Shown: positions 9,397 to 16,199 of the stretch, in pieces | How positions within the stretch are numbered: the first letter of the stretch is position 1 | Layout of the letters: every line of letters starts with the position of its first letter | DNA from: JBKQVT01 sp963804825 | Lineage (GTDB): Bacteria > Planctomycetota > Planctomycetia > Pirellulales > Thermoguttaceae | Reading direction: 5' to 3' | NCBI GenBank assembly: GCA_963804825.1 | Contig: CAWDRV010000004.1 | Span: 372,001-436,000 of the forward strand | Length of the DNA stretch: 64,000 bases | Translations under genes and position numbers: made by a program | The notes under the pieces: model-generated | What the model saw: only the letters and a program-made list of their open reading frames with translations | What the model was told of the DNA's origin: nothing | Databases searched by the model: none

Positions 9397-10146
9397 ATGG
9401 GTGATATCCAACCAGTACAATCGACGGATCATCGGCGGCTCCGCCTGACGCCGGCCGTTCGTATCGCGCTGGCGCAGTTGTTCGAGGCCGGGAAGTGTTC
9501 CATGGATGCCGGCCGCGATCCGTGGGAGTTCGCCGTCGAGATCGGCGCCCTGGATTCGCTGGGCGTTACGGCCGCCGCGCTCCGCTGGTTGGTTTGCAGG
9601 GGCTTCGTCGAGCACGCCCGTGAAGTCACCAAACCGAACGACCACCTACGGCGCTTCCGATCCAGTCCGAATCTCAGCTTTGTGAAGGAGACGTGCTTCA
9701 TTCTGACGCCAGCCGGCATGGGGATGGCGGGCGACCGCAGTTTCAGTTCCCTGCTGTGCCTCGCCCCTGAGACTGCTGGCTCGGCGGAAGCAGGCTTCTC
9801 CACGGCGGTGACTCCCCATTGGGATCATCAACGCCATGTTCTCTCGGTGGTCGGCCGCACCGTGAAGCATTTTCGAGTGCCTTCGCCCAATCAAGAGGCC
9901 GTGCTCCAGGCGTTCCAAGGGGAGGGTTGGCCCATGTACGTCGCCGACCCATTGCCCGCCGTGTGGTCAGCGCACCAGGCCAAGGTTCGCCTCCACGATA
10001 CGATCAAGTGTCTGAACGCGAGGCAGAAGAACCGCCTCATCCGCTTCCGCGGCGATGGTTGCGGCCTGGGCGTGCTCTGGGAGTTTGTGGCGGAGCAGGC
10101 AGCACAGCAAGCCCTTCGGGAAACGGGCATCCGCCGCGCGGCCTGA
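9397..10146 (+). CDS. Conserved planctomycete hypothetical protein
   Basis: A 249-residue soluble protein. I chose the ATG at 9397 (MGDIQPVQ); an in-frame TTG at 9385 is the alternative. It has an N-terminal helical, possibly DNA- or ligand-binding segment (ALRWLVCRGFVEHAREVT near residue 65). Its C-terminal block contains PHWDHQRHVLSVVGRTVKHF, then FRVPSPNQEAVLQAFQGEGW, then RLHDTIKCLNARQKNRLIRF followed by RGDGCGLGVLWE. This C-terminal block is, from memory, a frequently recurring planctomycete domain, often in several paralogues per genome, with no assigned function. The final block, with its basic residues before a Gly-rich turn, might contact nucleic acid; that is speculation. Confidence 0.7.
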   Translation: MGDIQPVQSTDHRRLRLTPAVRIALAQLFEAGKCSMDAGRDPWEFAVEIGALDSLGVTAAALRWLVCRGFVEHAREVTKPNDHLRRFRSSPNLSFVKETCFILTPAGMGMAGDRSFSSLLCLAPETAGSAEAGFSTAVTPHWDHQRHVLSVVGRTVKHFRVPSPNQEAVLQAFQGEGWPMYVADPLPAVWSAHQAKVRLHDTIKCLNARQKNRLIRFRGDGCGLGVLWEFVAEQAAQQALRETGIRRAA

Positions 10147-10223
10147 CGGCGATCATTCTCCCGCCTATCTCCACAATATTGGAGCCGTCCCGTTCTTCCG
10201 CCCATTTCACGAGGAGAAAGAGC

Positions 10224-11285
10224 ATGAATCGCATCGCTGCCGTCTTGCCGTTTTCGTTGTTGCTTCTGGTTTTGGGAGCCTCGGCTTGTGCGCAAGACCA
10301 CGGGGGCCAAGTGCCGCTGGACCCGATCATGGGGGAATTCGAGGGCACCGTCACGCTGGAGAACGGCAAGGTGGTGAAGGCCGAGGCCAAGGTCCTGGCC
10401 GACGAAGATAACAAGTACCGGATTGTCCTCCTCTATCCGGTTGCCGAGCCCAAGGTCTCGAAGGCCGAAGGCGACGTTGGCAAGCAGGTGATCCTCCCTC
10501 CTCCTGCGGTTGAGCATGCCGAGACCATTCGCGTCGTCAGATTTCCCCGCGGCGCCAAGGACGGAGGGGCATTCGTCCGCGGCGACAGTGATTGGAAGGG
10601 CACGGTCACCGCGAACGTCCTGAAGCTCGCCTCGGAAAAGACCGAGGAGAAGGCCGAGATGAAGCGGGTCGAGCGGAAAAGCCCGACGCTCGGCCAGAAA
10701 CCGCCGGCCGGCGCGATCGTCCTCTTGCCCTTCGAGGAGGGAAAGCCGACCAACCTGGACCAATGGGCCAAGAACCCCTGGGTCTGCGAGCCGGACGGCA
10801 GCGTCTCGACCCGCGAGGCCGACATCAAGACGAACAAGGACTTCGGCAATTTCAAGTTGCACGTCGAGTTTCGCGTGCCCTTCATGCCCGCGGCCCGCGA
10901 CCAAGCCCGCGGCAACAGCGGGGTCTTCCTCCATGGGCGGTACGAGATCCAGGTGCTCGATTCGTTTGGGCTCAAGCCGACGCCGGTCGATTGCGCGGGA
11001 ATTTTCAACTTCAAGGCCCCCGACGCCGATGCGTCGCTGCCGCCCGGACAATGGCAGACCTACGACATCGACTTCGCGGCCCCCAAGTTCGACGCCGACG
11101 GCAAGCAGACCAAGGGCGCCGTCGTTACGGTGCTGTGGAACGGCATGAAGGTCCACGACGCGGTCGAGGTCAAGACGGTCAGCGGCGGTGCATGGGGTGC
11201 TCCGGCCAAGACGGGGCCCGTCCGTCTGCAATATCACGGCAACGCCGTCCGGTTCCGCAACATTTGGCTGGTGGAGGAGAAATAA
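10224..11285 (+). CDS. Exported DUF1080 (3-keto-disaccharide hydrolase-like) protein
   Basis: 353 residues starting at an ATG after GAGGAG. There is a signal peptide (FSLLLLVLGASACAQ), with a Cys in a lipobox-like position (GASAC), so a lipoprotein is possible. A roughly 120-residue N-terminal beta domain is followed by a DUF1080 concanavalin-like domain: FGNFKLHVEFRVPF, GNSGVFLHGRYEIQVLDSFG, IFNFKAPDADASLPPGQWQT and a closing VRLQYHGNAVRFRNIWLVEE. DUF1080 proteins include 3-keto-glycoside hydrolases and are very abundant in planctomycetes. Two bases separate its stop from the next start, so the two genes form an operon. Confidence 0.85.
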   Translation: MNRIAAVLPFSLLLLVLGASACAQDHGGQVPLDPIMGEFEGTVTLENGKVVKAEAKVLADEDNKYRIVLLYPVAEPKVSKAEGDVGKQVILPPPAVEHAETIRVVRFPRGAKDGGAFVRGDSDWKGTVTANVLKLASEKTEEKAEMKRVERKSPTLGQKPPAGAIVLLPFEEGKPTNLDQWAKNPWVCEPDGSVSTREADIKTNKDFGNFKLHVEFRVPFMPAARDQARGNSGVFLHGRYEIQVLDSFGLKPTPVDCAGIFNFKAPDADASLPPGQWQTYDIDFAAPKFDADGKQTKGAVVTVLWNGMKVHDAVEVKTVSGGAWGAPAKTGPVRLQYHGNAVRFRNIWLVEEK

Positions 11286-11287
11286 CC

Positions 11288-13906
11288 ATGCACCGTTCCC
11301 TCGGCGTCCTGCTCTTGGCGGCTGCGGTGTTCTGGCCGGCGTGCGCCGTCGCGGCCGACGCCAAGCCGGTGAAGAAGTATTTCGCCCACCCGGCCGTCGA
11401 GGACCGCGACGGGGTCATCGCGCCCTGGTATCGCGGCCAAAACGGCCAGTGCGACTTCCGCATCCGCATCGCGGCCGAGACGCTCAAACGCTATCCCTGG
11501 GCCGACAAGGACGTCGCGGTCATGGCCGCGCCGCATTTCGTCTTCAACGGAAGCTGGGCCATCCAACCCGACGGAACCATCCTCGTCACTCCGAAACTCG
11601 ACGATTGGATGAACGCCGACGTCGGCCAGCGGTCGGTGAGCACGCTGCTGGGAATGACCGCGTATTACCGCTACACGGGCGACCCGGCGGCGCTGGGGAT
11701 CATGAGCTTGACCGCCGACTACCTCTTGGATTACTGCCGGACCCCGGCCGATCACGCCTGGCCCGGCATGATCATCAGCGCCCCCACGAAGGGCAAGGCG
11801 TATGGACGGGCCGATCCGCACGGCTTCATCCAGTTGGACCTCTGCGCCCAGCTCGGCTCGGCCATGTTGGCCACGTACAAAGTGACCGGGAATCGACGCT
11901 ACCTGGCGGCTGTCACGCGCTGGGCCGATCTGCTGGCCGAACACTGCGACCTCCGGCCGGGTGTCCCGCCGTGGGGCCGCTACGCCAATCCCGAAGACGT
12001 TGCGCTGCCGATGCCGGGCCGCCCGCCCCTTACGCTGCGGACCGACCCGGCCTTGCTGCAGCGCGAGACGGCCGGCGTCTCGCTCATTTTGCAGTTCCTC
12101 AACGACATGATCCGGCTGGGGCATCGCGGCAAGGCCGATGCCCTGCTGAAGGCCCGCGACGCCGGGGAAACGTACCTCCGCAACGTCCTGCTGCCCCAAT
12201 GGAGCCGCGATCCCACCTTCGGTCATCACTTTTGGGACTGGGAAAACCCCGTCTACACCTGCGCGGTGCCCAGTTATACGGCCCAATACATCATGGACCG
12301 CCGCGAGGCGTTCCCGCGGTGGAAAAGCGACATCCGCAATTTCATGTCGCTGTTCCTCTGCCGCTCCAGCGTCGATCCTGGTTCGGCGGGCGACGTGTAT
12401 TCCGGCGCGTGGGCGTTTCCCGAGGCCAGCAACTGCTGCAACACGTCGTTGCAGTATCCGACCATGCACATGGCGGCCACCTGGGCCCGCTACGGCGTGC
12501 TTGCCGACAATGCCTGGGCACGCGAGATCGCCCGCCGGCAGAGCATCCTGACGACCTACGACGCCCTCGAAACCGGCGTGGTCGAAGACCGCATCGACGG
12601 CGGCATCGAGGTGACCGGCGTGTGGTTCAACCTGGCGCATCCGTGGCCATTCCGGGCGGTCCTGGAAATGGTCGCCTGGCAGCCGGAGCTGTTCGGCCCG
12701 GCCCGCGAAAACCACATCATGCGGACCAGTTCGGTGGTCCGCGACGTTCGCTACGGCGAAGGCCGGATCACGTACTCCACCTTCGATGCCCTGGCCCCCT
12801 GCGAGGACGTGCTTCGGCTGGCGTTCTCGCCCGCCTTGGTCACCGCCGACGACAAGCCGCTCGGATCGCGGCGGGACGCGTCGCAAAACGGCTACACGGT
12901 CAAGCCCTTGCCCTGTGGCGATTTCATCGTGAACATTCGCCACGACGGCTGCCGCGACATCGTGGTCTGGGGCGACGATCCCCAAGAGACCGTCGGGCAC
13001 GATCGGCTCCGGTATGAAGGACCGTGGGCGGTGGAAGATTGGCCCGGCGCCACCGTCGGCAAACTCCACGTCGCTTCCCAGGCCGGCGCGCGGGCGCGAC
13101 TGGACTTTCAAGGCAATCAAGTCCGCGTCATCGGCCGGGCCGACCCAAGCGGCGGCAAGGCCGGCGTGTATCTCGACGGCGTCAAGCAACTCTGCGGTAT
13201 CGACTTCTGGTGCCCCGCGGCCCGCGATCAGCAGGTCCTCTGCTACAAGAATGGCCTGAGCCAGGGCAAACATCGCCTGGAGATCGTGGCCACGGGCACG
13301 AAAAACCCGGTCTCGGCCGGCACGCGGGTCTATCTCGACGCCGTCCAATGGTCCGCCGCGCAAGGAGAAAACGGCTTCGGCCAGGGCAGCGGCCCGACCG
13401 ATGCGCAGCGCGTCATCTTCGGCTACGTGGGTCGCAAGGATTACGTCGATTCGGCGGGCCATGTCTGGCGCCCGGCAACCGAGTTCATCCTGCGACTGGG
13501 CACGCTGGCGGACCTGGTTCCCGCGTCCTTCTGGACGGAGCCGCAACTCCAAGAGGTGGCCGGCACGCCGGACCCCGAACTCTACCGCTACGGCGTTTAC
13601 GGCCGCGATTTCACCGCGTATTTCACCGTCTCACCGACGCAGACCTATCACGTGCGGCTGAAGTTCTGCCAGGCGCGAAAGCCGCCCAAGCCCGGCGGCT
13701 ACGCGACCAGCGTCGAGATCGCCGGCAAGCCGGTGGTCGCCGGCATGGACATCGCCGCCAAGGCCGGCGGGCTGGGCAAGGCCGTGGACCTGGTCTTCAA
13801 CGACATCCGGCCCAAGCATGGCGTGATCGCCGTCCGCTTCTTGGGCAGCCCTTCGACCGTCGCGATGATCCAGGCGATCGAAGTCGGCCCGGGCGCCGCC
13901 CGGTAG
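11288..13906 (+). CDS. Exported alpha/alpha-barrel protein with malectin-like C-terminus
   Basis: 872 residues with an N-terminal signal peptide (LGVLLLAAAVFWPACAVAA). Residues about 30-560 are a helical-toroid domain with aromatic-rich active-site-like segments (FVFNGSWAIQPDGT, HHFWDWENPVYTCAVPSYTA, FPEASNCCNTSLQYP), reminiscent of glucuronyl C5-epimerase or unsaturated-glycoside-hydrolase barrels. Residues about 575-690 form a small jelly-roll-like module (VYLDGVKQLCGIDFWCPAA). The last 170 residues resemble malectin (YRYGVYGRDFTAYFTVSP, TYHVRLKFCQARKPPKPGG, a closing IAVRFLGSPSTVAMIQAIEV). Malectin-type domains bind oligosaccharides. It is translated two bases after the DUF1080 gene. The enzymatic reaction is undetermined. 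Confidence 0.75.
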   Translation: MHRSLGVLLLAAAVFWPACAVAADAKPVKKYFAHPAVEDRDGVIAPWYRGQNGQCDFRIRIAAETLKRYPWADKDVAVMAAPHFVFNGSWAIQPDGTILVTPKLDDWMNADVGQRSVSTLLGMTAYYRYTGDPAALGIMSLTADYLLDYCRTPADHAWPGMIISAPTKGKAYGRADPHGFIQLDLCAQLGSAMLATYKVTGNRRYLAAVTRWADLLAEHCDLRPGVPPWGRYANPEDVALPMPGRPPLTLRTDPALLQRETAGVSLILQFLNDMIRLGHRGKADALLKARDAGETYLRNVLLPQWSRDPTFGHHFWDWENPVYTCAVPSYTAQYIMDRREAFPRWKSDIRNFMSLFLCRSSVDPGSAGDVYSGAWAFPEASNCCNTSLQYPTMHMAATWARYGVLADNAWAREIARRQSILTTYDALETGVVEDRIDGGIEVTGVWFNLAHPWPFRAVLEMVAWQPELFGPARENHIMRTSSVVRDVRYGEGRITYSTFDALAPCEDVLRLAFSPALVTADDKPLGSRRDASQNGYTVKPLPCGDFIVNIRHDGCRDIVVWGDDPQETVGHDRLRYEGPWAVEDWPGATVGKLHVASQAGARARLDFQGNQVRVIGRADPSGGKAGVYLDGVKQLCGIDFWCPAARDQQVLCYKNGLSQGKHRLEIVATGTKNPVSAGTRVYLDAVQWSAAQGENGFGQGSGPTDAQRVIFGYVGRKDYVDSAGHVWRPATEFILRLGTLADLVPASFWTEPQLQEVAGTPDPELYRYGVYGRDFTAYFTVSPTQTYHVRLKFCQARKPPKPGGYATSVEIAGKPVVAGMDIAAKAGGLGKAVDLVFNDIRPKHGVIAVRFLGSPSTVAMIQAIEVGPGAAR

Positions 13907-13926
13907 GACCCGTAAAAGAATAACTT

Positions 13927-13970
13927 GGGGACTGTCCCAATTTTCGTCCGACGAAAATGGGACTGTCCCC
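13927..13970. repeat. GGGACTGTCCC palindrome, intergenic copy
   Basis: Arms 13927-13948 and 13950-13970 are near-perfect inverted copies, each also containing a GGGACWGTCCC palindrome. It begins 20 bases after the stop at 13906 and could terminate the operon, but there is no T-run. It is the same family as 2039-2104. Confidence 0.75.
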
Positions 13971-14032
13971 TTGGAAATTCCCAGCCGGCCAGCTTCCTCC
14001 GCTTCCACGCGGCAACCGCCAAACCGGCCAAC

Positions 14033-14062
14033 TTGACAAGCGACCGGGGACGGTGCGATAAT
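14033..14062 (+). promoter_or_regulatory. Promoter of the graspetide precursor gene
   Basis: Perfect TTGACA at 14033-14038, an 18-base spacer and GATAAT at 14057-14062 (one mismatch to TATAAT). It lies about 115 bases before the precursor ATG at 14176. It is the best housekeeping promoter match in this part of the window, suggesting the locus is expressed from its own start. Confidence 0.65.
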
Positions 14063-14175
14063 CCGGCCTGCTCCGCCAGCGGCGGACGGTTGCCGGCGGT
14101 AATGAAAGTGGGGGGCGTTGCCTTGAACGTATTCCCTCGTGTTGTATCTGTTTCCAATCTGCCGAGGAGTCTGTC

Positions 14176-14427
14176 ATGGACACGTGTCTTGAGAAACCGA
14201 GTGCGCCGCACGGCCGTGTTTTCGCCGCGCGTTTTCTGGAGCCGAGCCGGGTGTTGAACGTGCCGGCGGGCCATTACGACCCCCAGCGCCAGGTCTTCGT
14301 CCGCAACGACGACGACAAGCCGGTGTTCGTCAACGATGCCCTTTGCACGCAAGGGGGCGACGAGATCACCACGCATCACGACACGACGGTGAACGACGTC
14401 ACGTTTAGCGACCCCGACAACGGTTGA
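14176..14427 (+). CDS. Graspetide (omega-ester RiPP) precursor peptide
   Basis: 83 residues. The ATG follows GAGGAG at 14164. Residues 15-22, VFAARFLE, closely resemble the PFFARFLE leader helix by which microviridin precursors are recognised by their ATP-grasp ligases. A middle block YDPQRQVFVRNDDDKPVFV resembles the leaders of ATP-grasp-modified RiPPs. The C-terminal 26 residues (58-83) carry seven Thr/Ser (58, 65, 66, 70, 71, 76, 78) and six Asp/Glu (62, 63, 69, 74, 79, 81), in the order ITTHHDTTVNDVTFSDPDNG. That is what side-chain ester macrocyclisation needs. The core lacks the microviridin TxKYPSD signature, so ring topology is unknown. The likely modifying enzyme is the ATP-grasp ligase at 14782. 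No Cys/Gly-Gly protease site is obvious. Confidence 0.75.
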   Translation: MDTCLEKPSAPHGRVFAARFLEPSRVLNVPAGHYDPQRQVFVRNDDDKPVFVNDALCTQGGDEITTHHDTTVNDVTFSDPDNG

Positions 14428-14642
14428 TCGCTGGCGGTTTCACGGGACCGGCCGTGTTTTGCGATGGAAGTTTTCGCTTCCCATGACCCGCGGTGCGCTA
14501 CGTTCCGGCAATTGCCGGGTTGGTGTCTGCGGCAAGCAGCCCGTGGACCACGTCCTCCTCTTGGACGAGGGACGGCTTGCGGCGGAGGGGCCATTGGCCG
14601 ACCTTATAAGTAATGAAGTGGTTTCTGTTGCGGAAGAGCACG
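14428..14642. other. Gap with a possible ABC-transporter remnant
   Basis: No intact gene. About 14543-14608 on the plus strand reads VDHVLLLDEGRLAAEGPLAD, which resembles the end of an ABC ATPase domain (D-x-V-x-x-L-x-x-G-x-x-x-x-x-G). Neither a start nor Walker motifs are present. It may be a decayed exporter gene or coincidence. Confidence 0.25.
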
Positions 14643-14742
14643 GTAGGGTGGGTCAAGCGCAGCGAGACCCACCAAGATCCGCGATAAACTGATGGTGGGT
14701 CTCGGGACCATGCTTCGCATGGTGCCCCTCGACCCACCCTAC
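14643..14742. repeat. Nested inverted-repeat element (GTAGGGTGGGTC family)
   Basis: Outer arms GTAGGGTGGGTC (14643-14654) and GACCCACCCTAC (14731-14742) are perfect inverted copies. Inner arms GAGACCCACCA (14665-14675) and TGGTGGGTCTC (14693-14703) are also perfect. The whole is a 100-base MITE-like or REP-like unit between the precursor and the ligase, and it could form a strong hairpin in the mRNA. Confidence 0.8.
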
Positions 14743-14781
14743 AAATTTCCGCCCTTCCGCATCAAGGAGCAGCGACTGGCC

Positions 14782-15828
14782 ATGAACACGCAAAATTCCA
14801 CCGCCGCCGGCGCCGTCGGACCGTCCGGAAACGGGCGGCTCATCCTGATCGTCACCCAGGAAGTGGACCCTCACGCCGACCTGATGGTGCTCCGGCTGGA
14901 GCGTCGCGGCATTCGACCGTTCCGCTTTCATCCCCAGAGCCTGGGCAGTTCGGGCCGATTGACGGTGCGATTCGACCCGTCGGGCCATTGGGAGTGGACC
15001 CTCGAAGGGCCCAACGGCCGCTTGCAGAGCACGGAAATCGGCGCCGTCTGGTATCGCCGGACGTTCTTCGTCAAAAATCCCCGACTGGCCCCCGAGGACG
15101 CCGAATTCGCCGAGGCGGAAACCCGGGAGGCCGCCCTGGGAATGCTGCGGCTGACGGAGACGTTCTGGGTGAGCCACCCCGACGCCTTGCGCAGGGCCGA
15201 GTCCAAACCGCTCCAGCTCAAAGTGGCGCAGCAGGTCGGGTTCCGCGTGCCCCGGACCTTGATCACCAACGATCCGGCGGAATTCCTCGCTTTCTACCAG
15301 CAATGCGACGGCCGCGTGATCTACAAACCCTTTACCCAAGGGCCGCTGGGCCTGGGCGAGCGCAAGGCCGTCTATACCAGCCCGGTCCAACCCGAACACC
15401 TCCAAGACCTCGACGCCATCCACGCCGGACCGTGCCTCTTTCAGGAACACCTCCCCAAGGCGATGGACCTGCGGGTCACCGTGATCGGCCAGGAGGTGTT
15501 TCCCGCCGAGATCCATTCCCAGGCCGCCGAGGCCAGCAAGACGGACTGGCGGCGGGGCGATCCGATGAAACTGAAGCACGCGGCCCACGCGCTGCCGGCC
15601 GAGGTCCAACAGCAATGCCTGGCGCTGGTCCGCCGATTGAGCCTTCAGTTCGGCGCCATCGACCTGGTGCTGACGCCGGGCGGCGAGTACATTTTTCTGG
15701 AGATCAATCCCAGCGGGCAATTTGCCTGGATCGAGGACCTTGCGAAGCTGCCGCTGATCGACACGCTGGCCGATCTGCTGGTTTCCAAGGCGGCGTCGGG
15801 CGAGAAGAACCCCTTCCCGGAAAGTTGA
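14782..15828 (+). CDS. ATP-grasp ribosomal peptide maturase (MvdC/MvdD type)
   Basis: 348 residues. The ATG at 14782 follows AAGGAG; an upstream in-frame start would cross the palindrome and is not used. The N-terminal pre-ATP-grasp domain (VTQEVDPHADLMVLRLERRG) and the AVWYRRTFF motif near residue 92 are typical of graspetide ligases. The ATP-grasp domain follows: KPLQLKVAQQVGFRVPRTLI, GRVIYKPFTQGPLG, DLRVTVIGQEVFPAEIHSQ, and the Mg-binding LEINPSGQFAWIEDL near residue 306. The family forms omega-ester or omega-amide bonds between Thr/Ser or Lys and Asp/Glu side chains of a RiPP precursor at the cost of ATP. The adjacent 83-residue peptide is the obvious substrate. No second ligase, acetyltransferase, protease or exporter is intact nearby. 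Family confidence is high; product structure is unknown. Confidence 0.88.
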   Translation: MNTQNSTAAGAVGPSGNGRLILIVTQEVDPHADLMVLRLERRGIRPFRFHPQSLGSSGRLTVRFDPSGHWEWTLEGPNGRLQSTEIGAVWYRRTFFVKNPRLAPEDAEFAEAETREAALGMLRLTETFWVSHPDALRRAESKPLQLKVAQQVGFRVPRTLITNDPAEFLAFYQQCDGRVIYKPFTQGPLGLGERKAVYTSPVQPEHLQDLDAIHAGPCLFQEHLPKAMDLRVTVIGQEVFPAEIHSQAAEASKTDWRRGDPMKLKHAAHALPAEVQQQCLALVRRLSLQFGAIDLVLTPGGEYIFLEINPSGQFAWIEDLAKLPLIDTLADLLVSKAASGEKNPFPES

Positions 15829-16199
15829 TCCGCATCTCCGGTAATACGCGCCATGGCCCAACCGCGGCGCCCATCATTTCAGGTCCGTCGGGGGCACTAT
15901 TTCCGACCCCCCCAAGATTTACGATCCAACCGCTTGACAGGTTGGTTGATTTCACCATAATGAGGGGTAGTTGCTGGCCCTGCCCATTTATCTCTTTAAT
16001 TGAGGCAGCGTTTGGTTTCGTGGGTCAAGAGCGCGGCGGGCGGGGCGATGCCAGCGGGCCCGCCGGGTGCGCTCTTCATCTTGACCTTGGCTCGGCTGCC
16101 GGGGCCGATCTCCCGCACTGCTGCGTGGCGGAGATTTTCCGCCGATCCGCCGGGCCGCAAGAGAAGAGGCCGTTGAACTTGCGTTTGGAGAAAACCCCG
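15829..16199. other. Gap upstream of the PEP-CTERM gene
   Basis: 371 bases with no gene. It contains the promoter listed at 15934-15961 and a long leader of about 230 bases. I see no clear riboswitch or terminator fold in it. Confidence 0.5.
15934..15961 (+). promoter_or_regulatory. Promoter of the PEP-CTERM protein gene
   Basis: TTGACA at 15934-15939, a 16-base spacer and CATAAT at 15956-15961. It lies about 240 bases upstream of the ATG at 16200, leaving a long 5' leader. Confidence 0.55.

Noticed and set aside
11234..13552. 772-codon minus-strand frame opposite the alpha/alpha-barrel gene
   Set aside because: It is an antisense shadow of a GC-rich gene with signal peptide and operon context on the other strand; no recognisable domain.
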